Source: Niveispirillum sp943370215
GTDB lineage: Bacteria; Pseudomonadota; Alphaproteobacteria; Azospirillales; Azospirillaceae
Direction: 5' to 3'
NCBI GenBank assembly: GCA_943370215.1
Contig: CALRQC020000033.1
Span: 3,586 to 67,585, forward strand
DNA length: 64,000 bases
Within the stretch, counting starts at the first letter, position 1. Each line of letters starts with the position of its first letter. The notes beneath the pieces were generated by a model, which saw nothing but the letters and a program-made list of their open reading frames with translations, was not told where the DNA came from and made no database searches. The position numbers and the translations under genes were made by a program. Positions 16,846-24,371 of the stretch are shown here, in pieces.

Positions 16846-18468
16846 ATGAGGGAGAATGCGACCGTGGAAAAGACTGGTCCCGTCATCAGCCGTTTCGGCC
16901 TTGATTATCTGGGTTTGGCCAATCTGAAGGCCGCCCATTGGAATCTCAGCGTCGGTGCCCTGTATGAACAGGCGCTGAAGCGCGGGGAGGTTGCCCTGTC
17001 CAAGGATGGCGCGCTGGTCGCCATTACCGGCCAGCATACCGGCCGTTCCCCCAACGATAAATTCACCGTGCGGGAGGAAACGACGGAGGCTGATATCTGG
17101 TGGGGCCCGAACAAGCCCTTCACGGAAGAGGCGTTCGACCGGCTGCACGCCCGCGTCACCGCCTATCTGCAGGGGCGCGAGGTCTTCGTGCAGGATCTGT
17201 GGGCGGGGGCCGATGCGGCTTATCGGCTGCCGGTGCGCATCGTCACCCAGCACGCCTGGCACAATCTGTTTGCCCAGAACATGTTCATCCGCCCGGCTCT
17301 GGCCGACCGGCTGGCCTTCGAACCGGGCTTCACCGTGCTGCAGGTGCCGGATTTCCATGCCGTGCCGGAACGCGACGGCACGCGCTCGGACGTGTTCGTC
17401 GTCATCAATTTCAAGAAGAAACTGGTGCTGATCGGCGGCACCTCCTATGCCGGGGAGATCAAGAAGTCGATCTTCTCCGTGCTGAATTTCATGCTGCCGG
17501 CCCAGGGCGTGCTGCCCATGCATTGTTCGGCCAATATCGGGGCGAATGGCGACACCGCCATCTTCTTCGGCCTGTCCGGCACCGGCAAGACCACCTTGTC
17601 GGCCGACAGCAGCCGCACCCTGATCGGCGATGATGAACATGGCTGGTCGGACAATGGCGTGTTCAATTTCGAAGGCGGCTGCTATGCCAAGGTGATCCGC
17701 CTGTCGGCCGAGGCCGAGCCGGAGATTTATGCCACCACCCGGCGCTTCGGCACGGTGCTGGAAAATGTCGTCATGGACGAAGGCACGCGCGACCTGGACC
17801 TGGATGACGCAAGGCTGACGGAAAATACCCGCGCCTCCTATCCGATCGATTTCATCCCCAACGCGTCCGACACGGGGCTGGGCGGCCAGCCGCTGAACAT
17901 CATCATGCTGACGGCGGATGCGTTCGGCGTGCTGCCGCCGATTTCCAAACTGTCGGCCGAGCAGGCCATGTACCATTTCCTGTCCGGTTACACCGCGCGC
18001 GTGGCCGGCACGGAAAAGGGCGTGACGGAGCCGCAGGCCACCTTCAGCACCTGCTTTGGTGCGCCCTTCATGCCCCGCCACCCCACCGCCTATGCCAAGC
18101 TGCTGGGGCAGAAGATCCAGGCCCATGGCGCCAATTGCTGGCTGGTGAATACCGGCTGGACGGGCGGCGCCTATGGTACCGGCAGCCGCATGAAGATAGG
18201 CCATACCCGCGCCCTGGTAAATGCCGCCCTGTCGGGCAAGCTGGCCGGTGTGGCGCACAAGCCGGAACCGAATTTCGGTCTGGCCGTGCCGGAAGGCTGC
18301 GAGGGGGTGCCGGCCGATGTGCTGCTGCCCCGCAATGCCTGGGCAGACAAGAGCGCCTTTGACGCCACCGCGCATGAGGTGGCGCGGCGGTTTGAGGCCA
18401 ACTTCACCCAATTCCAGGACCAGGTGGACGAGAAGGTTGTGCGCGCCGGTATCCGTACCGCCGCGTAA
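16846..18468 (+). CDS. pckA: Phosphoenolpyruvate carboxykinase (ATP)
   Basis: Cytoplasmic gluconeogenic enzyme: oxaloacetate plus ATP gives phosphoenolpyruvate, CO2 and ADP. It has up to 540 residues, as expected for the ATP-dependent bacterial type. Motifs are RSPNDKF, the PEPCK signature region MHCSANIG, the P-loop GLSGTGKTTLSAD, the metal/nucleotide site LIGDDEHGW and NFEGGCYAK, and NTGWTGGAYGTG. The start is uncertain: ATG 16846 lacks a good ribosome-binding site, while GTG 16864 has AGGGAG 9 bases upstream, so the true protein may be six residues shorter. Together with nearby chvI-chvG this repeats a known alphaproteobacterial gene neighbourhood. Confidence 0.96.
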   Translation: MRENATVEKTGPVISRFGLDYLGLANLKAAHWNLSVGALYEQALKRGEVALSKDGALVAITGQHTGRSPNDKFTVREETTEADIWWGPNKPFTEEAFDRLHARVTAYLQGREVFVQDLWAGADAAYRLPVRIVTQHAWHNLFAQNMFIRPALADRLAFEPGFTVLQVPDFHAVPERDGTRSDVFVVINFKKKLVLIGGTSYAGEIKKSIFSVLNFMLPAQGVLPMHCSANIGANGDTAIFFGLSGTGKTTLSADSSRTLIGDDEHGWSDNGVFNFEGGCYAKVIRLSAEAEPEIYATTRRFGTVLENVVMDEGTRDLDLDDARLTENTRASYPIDFIPNASDTGLGGQPLNIIMLTADAFGVLPPISKLSAEQAMYHFLSGYTARVAGTEKGVTEPQATFSTCFGAPFMPRHPTAYAKLLGQKIQAHGANCWLVNTGWTGGAYGTGSRMKIGHTRALVNAALSGKLAGVAHKPEPNFGLAVPEGCEGVPADVLLPRNAWADKSAFDATAHEVARRFEANFTQFQDQVDEKVVRAGIRTAA

Positions 18469-18518
18469 CAATCCAGGCACCACCTGTCCTGGCGCCTCCA
18501 CGACCGGGGAGGCAACCG

Positions 18519-18556
18519 GCGGGCCGGGGGGATATCCCCTCCGGCCCGTTTGGTTT
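18519..18556 (+). terminator. pckA terminator
   Basis: CGGGCCGG...GGA pairs with CCC...CCGGCCCG around a TAT loop, followed by TTTGGTTTTC. It sits between pckA and the convergent toxin gene and may serve both strands. Confidence 0.7.
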
Positions 18557-18573
18557 TCAAGGGGGGGGGCAGA

Positions 18574-18846
18574 TCAGCCCTTTTTATAGACATCCCGGCG
18601 ATTGCCGATGGTCAGTACCAGGATGGACAGCTTGCCATCTTCGATATGGGCGATGATCCGGTAATCGCCAACGCGATATTTCCAGAAGCCTGCCAGCGGG
18701 CCACGCAACGCCTCACCAATGGCGCGCGGATCATCCAGCGGTCGCACCCGTTGATCCAGGAAGGCCAGGATGCGGCGGGCATCCTGCACGGATAGTTTGT
18801 CCAACGCCTTTTCCGCCGCCGGTGAAAAGGCAATTTCCCAGGCCAT
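18574..18846 (-). CDS. RelE/ParE-superfamily toxin
   Basis: A 90-residue protein with the compact RelE fold pattern. It starts WEIAFSPAAEKALDKL, continues RILAFLDQRV and ALRGPLAGFWKYRVGDYRII, then ends LSILVLTIGNRRDVYKKG. The conserved basic residues (K, R of WKYRVGDYR, R in NRRDVY) are those that RelE-type mRNA interferases use on the ribosome. It begins 2 bases after the antitoxin stop codon, the usual antitoxin-first arrangement. The locus lies at the 3' end of pckA, convergent to it. Whether it cuts mRNA (RelE) or poisons gyrase (ParE) cannot be told from sequence alone. Confidence 0.88.
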   Translation of the reverse strand: MAWEIAFSPAAEKALDKLSVQDARRILAFLDQRVRPLDDPRAIGEALRGPLAGFWKYRVGDYRIIAHIEDGKLSILVLTIGNRRDVYKKG

Positions 18847-18848
18847 TC

Positions 18849-19082
18849 TCAGCCCGTCAGCTTCTCATCATAGCGCCGCAGCAGGTCGTCCAGCGGTGTG
18901 GTCCTGGCCCGTCCCGCCTGCACAGCCTCCAGTTCGGCCTGCGCCAGATAAGCGTCTTCCAGATCCTGCAAATGTTCGGTGATGGCCTGACGGATATAGA
19001 ACGCCTTGGTCCGCCCGGTGGCCTTGGCCAACCCCTCCAACCGACGTTCGATATCCGCTTCCAGCCGAATGCTGACAGGCAT
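18849..19082 (-). CDS. RelB-like ribbon-helix-helix antitoxin
   Basis: A 77-residue protein, with ATG 19082 preceded by AAGGAAAT. The first 45 residues form a ribbon-helix-helix pattern (MPVSIRLEADIERRLEGLA, then TGRTKAFYIRQAITEHL) that would bind the operon promoter. The C-terminal part (LEDAYLAQAELEAVQAG) is the acidic helical tail that wraps the toxin. It is immediately upstream of the RelE-like toxin with a 2-base gap, so the pair should form a type II toxin-antitoxin module with autoregulation. The frame extends upstream of 19082 but adds no conserved sequence. Confidence 0.87.
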   Translation of the reverse strand: MPVSIRLEADIERRLEGLAKATGRTKAFYIRQAITEHLQDLEDAYLAQAELEAVQAGRARTTPLDDLLRRYDEKLTG

Positions 19083-19223
19083 GGCGATTTCCTTATCCTC
19101 GGATGCGATACATGTATCGCAAAAACCTTGCCCGCCCAAGAAAATACCCGCCGCATGAAGATCGGTCAGGACCGGGGCGGCAACCAGCCCGTTTGATTTT
19201 CAAAAAGCGCGGGGAGCCGGCCC

Positions 19224-20054
19224 TTAATAGGGGAAATCGGTAATGCTGGCCGCGAACCGGCGGCGCGCTTCTTTCAGGTCAAGCTGGCCCAGCCCGGCAG
19301 CGGCCAGCCGGTCCGCCGCCGCCTTGTTGTCGGCATTGGCGGGCGCGCCGCCATCCGGGTGGCCGGATGCCGCCTTGGCGTCCGCCACGGCCTGGAAACG
19401 CTGCTGAAACCCGGCCTGAATGGCGAGCCCCGTATTCCCCATGGCCGCGTTGCTTTGGCGCGCTTTGGCCGAGGCCTGCCGATAGCGGGCCGAGACCTCG
19501 TCCAACCGTTCGCGGGCCGCCGCCACATCGCCGCTCCCGCTCTCCACGGCCTTGATATATTCTTCGCTACGCGCCTCATTCTCCCGGCTGATGGCGGCGA
19601 ATTCCTGGAAATCCGACGCGAACGCCGCCCGCGAATCGTCACGCTGCCGGGCCTGATCCGTCTCCTGCGCCGAGGGGGGCACCAGGGTCATGGCCTTGGT
19701 GAAGGTCACATCATCGGCCCAGAATTGCAGGCCCTTCACGGCATCATCGACAGAGACCTTGCCGGATTTGACCAGGGTTTCCAGCGTGCCCCGCTCCTTC
19801 TCATCCATCTGGTTGAAGAAGGCGGCGGCTTGGCCCGTCAGTGCCTGCGCCAAGCCGCTGAGTTCCACTCTGTCGGTCGCCGTAACGGGGCCATTGGTGG
19901 ACTTGGCCGACACCACCCCGGCATTGTCCTTGGCTGGCGTGAACAGACCATCCGGCGATGCAACACCAGCCGTCTTGCCAACATTCGCAAAGGGGTTTCC
20001 CACCGACGACGGGTTGTTACCATGCGTCAGAATAAGGAGATTGTTTACGGCCAT
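19224..20054 (-). CDS. Hypothetical Ala-rich protein
   Basis: A 276-residue protein from ATG 20054 with GGGGG upstream. The N-terminal 60 residues are low-complexity and Gly/Asn/Ser-rich, ending in DRVELSGLAQAL, a pattern that recalls the N-terminal tails of some flagellar or secreted proteins. The middle and C-terminus are long, charged helices (SRENEARSEEYIKAVESG, AARERLDEVSARYRQASAKA), probably coiled coil. No signal peptide is seen. I recognise no family. It stands between the toxin-antitoxin pair and a MITE-like repeat, on the same strand as the toxin-antitoxin genes. Confidence 0.65.
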   Translation of the reverse strand: MAVNNLLILTHGNNPSSVGNPFANVGKTAGVASPDGLFTPAKDNAGVVSAKSTNGPVTATDRVELSGLAQALTGQAAAFFNQMDEKERGTLETLVKSGKVSVDDAVKGLQFWADDVTFTKAMTLVPPSAQETDQARQRDDSRAAFASDFQEFAAISRENEARSEEYIKAVESGSGDVAAARERLDEVSARYRQASAKARQSNAAMGNTGLAIQAGFQQRFQAVADAKAASGHPDGGAPANADNKAAADRLAAAGLGQLDLKEARRRFAASITDFPY

Positions 20055-20104
20055 GTCACCCCCCGTTTACAGCACGCTGTGAACTTCATGTACTTTCAAA
20101 ACAT

Positions 20105-20281
20105 TCGATACAGACTCCTTAAAATTCCCAATAGAGATGAATTCGAAACCTTGCCCTTTCTCCACCGTCATTCCCGCGAAGGCGGGAATCCATACGACAG
20201 CGCGGATTCTGGATTCCCGCCTTCGCGGGAATGACGGTTAGGAAATTGGAAAATCAGTGAAAATTCTTGGACTGACACTTA
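20105..20281. repeat. MITE-like repeat, family A copy 2
   Basis: The core is the hairpin CCGTCATTCCCGCGAAGGC / GCCTTCGCGGGAATGACGG (20165-20237) with about 30 bases between the arms. The right flank (TTAGGAAATTGGAAAATCAG, then TTCTTGGACTGACACTTA) matches copy 3 closely. The left flank (TTCGAAACCTTGCCCTTTCT) matches more weakly. The element has the same orientation as copy 3. It lies upstream of the hypothetical gene ending at 19224. Confidence 0.65.
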
Positions 20282-20555
20282 AATATTTTCCACGTTTTGT
20301 TTTCAGTACTATCGTCACCCCGGCAAATATCTATAAAATATTGATGATAAACATAAAACCTCAGACGGACACAAAAACCCGTACACACTAGAAAGTGTAG
20401 CGCCGGTTATTCATCGCGTCAATAATGGTTGTATTTTCTAAACCACACACCCCTTAATCGCATCCGAACGTATGCGAATACTGCGTGCATAACGGAGACA
20501 CCGACCAGCAGCCAAGCCCTCCCCTGTGCTCCATCAGGTTTTCAATCGGTCAGGT
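20282..20555. other. AT-rich intergenic stretch
   Basis: About 270 bases, clearly AT-richer than the surroundings, between the MITE-like repeat and the 3' end of the MerR gene. I see no convincing ORF, RNA gene or terminator in it. Confidence 0.4.
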
Positions 20556-20963
20556 TCACCCCTCCCCACCGCTCAACGCCTCGACAATCCGGCATTCCCG
20601 GACGGTACCGCCATGGCACTGGTTGGCGACATGGGCCAGTTCGGCGCGCAGGCGGGTCAGGTCAGCGATCTTGGCATCGACCTCCGCCATCTGGGCGCGG
20701 GCCAACTGGTCGATGCTGGCGCAGGGCTGGTCGGGCCGGTCCACCATGCCCAGCAGGTCGCGGATCACATCCAGATGGAAACCCAGCGCCCGCGCCCGGC
20801 GGATGAAGCGCAGCCGGTTCAGGTGGGTCTCGCCATAAAGCCGGTAATTGCCCTCGGTGCGGGGCGGTTCCGGCAGCAGGCCGATACGCTCGTAATAGCG
20901 GACCGTCTCCACCGCCGTGTCGGTGGCGCGGGCCAGATCGCCGATGCGGTAATCACTTTTCAT
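20556..20963 (-). CDS. MerR-family metal-responsive regulator (ZntR/CadR/PbrR type)
   Basis: A 135-residue activator-repressor. The winged helix has YRIGDLARATDTAVETVRYY and ERIGLLPEPPRTEGNYRLY. The dimerisation helix follows, then a C-terminal metal loop. Cysteines lie at C81 (DQPCAS), C116 (NQCHGG) and C124 (VRECRI), the spacing seen in ZntR, CadR and PbrR rather than in CueR or MerR. This predicts a response to divalent ions such as Zn, Cd or Pb. It is divergent from a CDF transporter, and a perfect operator lies between them. Which ion is sensed is not resolved. Confidence 0.92.
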   Translation of the reverse strand: MKSDYRIGDLARATDTAVETVRYYERIGLLPEPPRTEGNYRLYGETHLNRLRFIRRARALGFHLDVIRDLLGMVDRPDQPCASIDQLARAQMAEVDAKIADLTRLRAELAHVANQCHGGTVRECRIVEALSGGEG

Positions 20964-20975
20964 ACCCTAACCCCC

Positions 20976-21006
20976 TTGACCCTGTAGCGGCTACAGGGTC
21001 CATCTT
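20976..21006 (+). promoter_or_regulatory. MerR-type promoter/operator of the CDF gene
   Basis: TTGACC (20976-20981) and CATCTT (21001-21006) are separated by 19 bases, the over-long spacer typical of MerR-activated promoters. The dyad GACCCTGTAGC-G-GCTACAGGGTC (20978-21000) is perfect and fills the spacer. It lies between the divergent MerR and CDF genes, about 40 bases upstream of the CDF start. Confidence 0.9.
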
Positions 21007-21042
21007 TCCGGGCAGCTTACCCTCCTGACAAGGGAAAATCCC

Positions 21043-21717
21043 ATGTCCGCTTCCTGCTGCCCCACCCCGACCCATGGCCCCACCAGCCCGGCCTATCGCC
21101 GGGTGCTGTGGCTGGCCTTGCTGATCAATGGTGGCATGTTCGCCTTTGAAATGCTGGCCGGCCTGCAATCCGGCTCTGTCGCCCTGAAGGCGGATGCCGC
21201 CGATTTCCTCTCCGATGCCGCCAATTACGGGATCAGCCTGTTCGTACTGGGGGCCGCCCTGCATGTGCGGTCCTGGGCGGCCCTGGTGAAGGGGCTTTCC
21301 ATGGGCGGTATCGGCCTGTTCGTGGCGGTGCAATCGCTGCTGAATGTGCTGGGCGGGCGGGTGCCGACGGCGGAAACCATGGGCTGGGTCGGCGCGCTGG
21401 CCCTGGCCGCCAATGTCGGCACCGCCATCATGCTCTATGCCTGGCGGCAGGGCGACGCCAATATGCGCAGTGTCTGGCTCTGCTCCCGCAACGATGCCCT
21501 GGGCAATATCGCCGTGATGGTGGCGGCGCTGGGCGTGTTCGGCACCGGCACGGGCTGGCCGGATATTGCCGTGGCCCTGGTGATGGCCTGGCTGTCGCTG
21601 AGTGCCGCCTGGCAGATCAGCCGCCAGTCCATCCGGGAATTGCGCACCGGTGAGGTGGCGGATCATGCCCATGATCACGGCCATGCCCATGACCATGGGC
21701 ACGGCCACCCGCATTGA
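21043..21717 (+). CDS. Short cation diffusion facilitator (CDF) metal exporter
   Basis: A 224-residue inner-membrane proton/metal antiporter with about six membrane spans. The TM2 site is D54-x3-D58 (ADAADFLSDA), where Zn exporters usually have HxxxD. The TM5 site is C147-x3-D151 (LCSRNDALGN), with Cys in place of the usual His. The protein ends after TM6 in a His-rich tail (DHGHAHDHGHGHPH) and lacks the usual cytoplasmic C-terminal dimer domain. The N-terminus carries CC (MSASCCPTP). The divergent MerR gene and operator predict metal induction. The altered site suggests a soft or heavy metal rather than plain zinc; this is inference. Confidence 0.88.
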   Translation: MSASCCPTPTHGPTSPAYRRVLWLALLINGGMFAFEMLAGLQSGSVALKADAADFLSDAANYGISLFVLGAALHVRSWAALVKGLSMGGIGLFVAVQSLLNVLGGRVPTAETMGWVGALALAANVGTAIMLYAWRQGDANMRSVWLCSRNDALGNIAVMVAALGVFGTGTGWPDIAVALVMAWLSLSAAWQISRQSIRELRTGEVADHAHDHGHAHDHGHGHPH

Positions 21718-21944
21718 TCGGCCGGCCCTGCCCGCCTGTCGGACGGGATGCATGAGGGGGTTGCTGCAGGCGCTTGCCAGCCTTCCCCCACCCTCGACCC
21801 TTGTCGGCTTGCCCACTGCATCATTTCGGGCTAAGCAGCCGGCCCAGGGTCACCCGCGTCGCGGCCAGTTGAAAGCAAGCCCCCTCGCGGTTGCTCCAGA
21901 CGAAATTTACTTTCCTGATCCGACCTACTCGAAGGGAATGACCC

Positions 21945-22910
21945 ATGGCACGCAAGAAGATCGCCCTGATCGGCGCCGGCCAAATCGGCGGTACGCTGGC
22001 TCTGCTGGCCGGCCAGAAGGAACTGGGCGATATCGTCCTGCTCGACATTCCGGATTTCTCCGGCGTCGCCAAGGGCAAGGCGCTGGATATCGCCGAGCTG
22101 TCGCCGGTTGCCGGTTTTGACGCCGGTTATTCGGGCACCTCCGACTATGCCGACATTGCTGGCGTCGACGTGGTGATCATCACCGCCGGCGTGCCGCGCA
22201 AGCCGGGCATGAGCCGTGACGATCTGGTCGGCATCAACGCCAAGGTCATCAAGGCCGTGGCCGCCGGCGTCAAGGAACACGCCCCCAACGCCTTCGTCAT
22301 CGTCATCACCAACCCGCTGGACGCCATGGTCGGCCTGTTCCAGGAAGTCTCCGGCCTGCCGGCGGAGAAGGTGGTCGGCATGGCCGGCGTGCTGGACAGC
22401 GCCCGCTTCCGCTGGTTCCTGGCCGAAGAGTTCGGCGTGTCCGTCGAAGACGTTACCGCCTTCGTGCTGGGCGGCCATGGCGACACGATGGTCCCGTCGG
22501 TCCGTTACTCCACCGTCGCCGGTATCCCGCTGCCGGATCTGGTGAAGATGGGCTGGACCACGCAGGAGAAGCTGGACAAGATCGTGCAGCGCACCCGCGA
22601 CGGCGGTGCGGAGATTGTCGGCCTGCTGAAGACCGGTTCCGCCTTCTATGCTCCGGCCGCTTCCGCCATCGCCATGGCCGAAAGCTACCTGAAGGACAAG
22701 AAGCGCGTTCTGCCGGTGGCCGCCAAGCTGACCGGCCAGTATGGCGTTGATGGTCTCTATATCGGCGTGCCGACCGTCATCGGCGCCAAGGGCGTGGAAA
22801 AGATCATCGAGATCGAGCTGTCCGCCGAGGAGAAGGCCAATTTCGACAAGTCCGTCGATGCGGTGAAGGTTCTGGTCGACGTGACCAAGAAGGTTTCCGC
22901 CGAAGGCTGA
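21945..22910 (+). CDS. mdh: Malate dehydrogenase
   Basis: NAD-dependent TCA-cycle enzyme, malate to oxaloacetate, 321 residues and of the LDH-like type common in alphaproteobacteria. The Rossmann motif is IALIGAGQIGGTLALLA (residues 5-21). Substrate arginines lie in GVPRKPGMSRDDL and VLDSARFR, and the catalytic His in VLGGHGDTMVPS. ATG 21945 has GAAGGGA upstream. In many relatives mdh is directly followed by sucCD; here about 4.7 kb of other genes intervene, and mdh has its own strong terminator. Confidence 0.96.
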   Translation: MARKKIALIGAGQIGGTLALLAGQKELGDIVLLDIPDFSGVAKGKALDIAELSPVAGFDAGYSGTSDYADIAGVDVVIITAGVPRKPGMSRDDLVGINAKVIKAVAAGVKEHAPNAFVIVITNPLDAMVGLFQEVSGLPAEKVVGMAGVLDSARFRWFLAEEFGVSVEDVTAFVLGGHGDTMVPSVRYSTVAGIPLPDLVKMGWTTQEKLDKIVQRTRDGGAEIVGLLKTGSAFYAPAASAIAMAESYLKDKKRVLPVAAKLTGQYGVDGLYIGVPTVIGAKGVEKIIEIELSAEEKANFDKSVDAVKVLVDVTKKVSAEG

Positions 22911-22948
22911 TACCTGTCCGGTCCTGCTGGACCGGACCCCCGACAGAA

Positions 22949-22984
22949 ACCCCGCGCCATCTTGATGGCGCGGGGTTTTTGTTT
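22949..22984 (+). terminator. mdh terminator
   Basis: A 13-base perfect stem (ACCCCGCGCCATC with GATGGCGCGGGGT) is followed by TTTTTGTTTG. A textbook rho-independent terminator about 40 bases after the mdh stop. Confidence 0.92.
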
Positions 22985-23299
22985 GTGGTGTTAACCATTT
23001 CGCAACCGCTACCTCTTAAGGTTTTCGTGTCACTGTTGATGCATTTTGATTGCATTTTAGACAATGCACGTGTTGCATGGCAGCAATGGAAGTGCTGACA
23101 ATTGACGGTGACGGTCAAGCAAAGTATCTCATCGATCGCGCGTCAGAGTAATCAGGCTATTCAATCTTGGTTATTGATGTGGATGCGTAGGTTGCAGCGT
23201 ATCCATCCGCTGGTGGCGTTTTTATTTCACCCACCCTGGACAAGACGCGACCGAATTGACGATCGAAATCTTGTATCACCTTATCAAGGACTAACCTTC
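22985..23299 (+). promoter_or_regulatory. Promoter and leader region of the first small Cys-protein gene
   Basis: TTGACG (23102-23107) with a 17-base spacer to TATCTC (23125-23130) is a good promoter about 170 bases upstream of the start codon. Upstream, 23030-23095 is AT-richer and contains several GCATT/TGCA words (for example TGCATTTTGATTGCATTTTA) that could be protein-binding sites. The long leader has no ORF with support. Confidence 0.45.
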
Positions 23300-23614
23300 A
23301 TGAAAACCGCCGCTCTGCTGATCTCTGCCGCCCTCCTGTCGCTGACTGCTGGCACCGCTTTTGGTGCTGGCTGCGAGCAGGGCACCCCGCCCACGCTGCC
23401 GGATGGCGCCACCGCTTCCAGCGAGGAAATGGGCACCGCGATGAAGGCCGTTAAGGCCTATATCACCGCCACCCAGGAATATCAGGCCTGCCTGGAAGCC
23501 GCCGGCAAGGGCAAGGTCGACATGACCGCCTACAACAAGTCCACCGAGATGATGGAAAAGCTGGCTGCTGACTTCAACAAGCAGCTCAAGACCTTCAAGT
23601 CTCGCGCTGGCTGA
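23300..23614 (+). CDS. Small secreted two-cysteine protein, paralogue 1
   Basis: A 104-residue protein with a signal peptide (LLISAALLSLTAGTAFGAG, cleavage near 22). The mature part is about 80 residues and mostly helical, with one Cys at its N-terminus (GCEQGTPP) and one in EYQACLEA, which probably form a disulfide. Shared motifs are LPDGATAS, VKAYITATQEYQACL and YNKSTEMMEKLAADFNKQL, ending FKSRAG. It is clearly homologous to the gene at 23935 (about two-thirds identical in the mature part) and more distantly to the one at 45043. ATG 23300 has CAAGGA upstream. I know no named family or function; a periplasmic location is expected. Confidence 0.8.
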   Translation: MKTAALLISAALLSLTAGTAFGAGCEQGTPPTLPDGATASSEEMGTAMKAVKAYITATQEYQACLEAAGKGKVDMTAYNKSTEMMEKLAADFNKQLKTFKSRAG

Positions 23615-23659
23615 TTTTTGTTGGTCGGGGGTGGCTTGGCCATCCCGTCCCGGTTTGTA

Positions 23660-23692
23660 AAGCCCGCGTCCGCCCGTCGGACGCGGGCTTTT
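23660..23692 (+). terminator. Terminator after the first small Cys-protein gene
   Basis: AAGCCCGCGTCCG pairs with CGGACGCGGGCTT around a CCCGT loop, followed by TTGC. It separates the two adjacent paralogues into independent transcription units. Confidence 0.85.
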
Positions 23693-23934
23693 GCATGTCC
23701 AACTGTCGGCGATGCAGCATCGTGCCAAAGAGGTATTTCCTTACGATAGGCTATTGACGTTGCTGCATTGCACAAATACCTTTTCCTTATTGTGGAAGAG
23801 AAGGTGGCCGGCTGCCCAATTAACCAGTCATTCCCGGTGGACTGTCGCGGAATACGCGCACAGTGAAGGATGGGATCGCGCTCAACGCGGTCACCGGTCC
23901 TGTTCCACCATGGCAATCGGATGGGAGAGGGCAG
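23693..23934 (+). promoter_or_regulatory. Promoter and leader region of the second small Cys-protein gene
   Basis: TTGACG (23754-23759), a 17-base spacer and TACCTT (23777-23782) form a promoter like the one before paralogue 1. AGGTATTT (23731-23738) and AAATACCT (23774-23781) are an inverted repeat that frames it and could be an operator. The remaining leader of about 150 bases shows no supported ORF. Confidence 0.45.
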
Positions 23935-24285
23935 ATGCGTATCCAACTCAAGCATATCCGCACCATGCGAAAAGGCGGCGTTGCCGTGCTCGCAATCTCC
24001 AGCCTGATGATGTGCAGCAGCCCGGCCTGGGCTGGCTGTGAAATTGGTGATCCCCCGGCCTTGCCGGACGGCAGCACCGCCACCGCCGCAGAGATGGGGG
24101 AGGCGGCGAAGATGGTAAAAGCCTATATCAGCGCGACCGAGGAATATCAGGCCTGTCTGACTGCGGAGGGTAAGACGCGCGGTCGGGTTGATGCCGATTC
24201 CTATAACAAATCCACCGAACGGATGGAGAAACTGGCGGCCGACTTTAACAGGCGGTTGAAGGCGTTCAAATCCCGCGCCGGATAG
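23935..24285 (+). CDS. Small secreted two-cysteine protein, paralogue 2
   Basis: A 116-residue protein, a tandem homologue of the gene at 23300. After a basic N-terminus the signal sequence (VAVLAISSLMMCSSPAWAG) is cleaved near residue 33. The mature protein again has Cys at its start (GCEIGDPP) and in EYQACLTA, with LPDGSTAT, VKAYISATEEYQ and YNKSTERMEKLAADFNRRL, ending FKSRAG. GGGAGAGGGC lies upstream of ATG 23935; an internal ATG at 23965 is possible. Its separate promoter and the upstream terminator imply independent control of the two copies. Confidence 0.8.
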   Translation: MRIQLKHIRTMRKGGVAVLAISSLMMCSSPAWAGCEIGDPPALPDGSTATAAEMGEAAKMVKAYISATEEYQACLTAEGKTRGRVDADSYNKSTERMEKLAADFNRRLKAFKSRAG

Positions 24286-24371
24286 AACCTAGCGGCCGGG
24301 GGATGGTGCGGCATGGCGGTGTCCGGCTGGCACCGCTATGATCCCGGCCCAATCACCGGGGAGTAGACGCC

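Noticed and set aside
18849..19139. Longer antitoxin start at 19139
   Set aside because: The extra 19 residues have no homologous pattern and no ribosome-binding site; ATG 19082 has AAGGAAAT and starts the ribbon-helix-helix directly.
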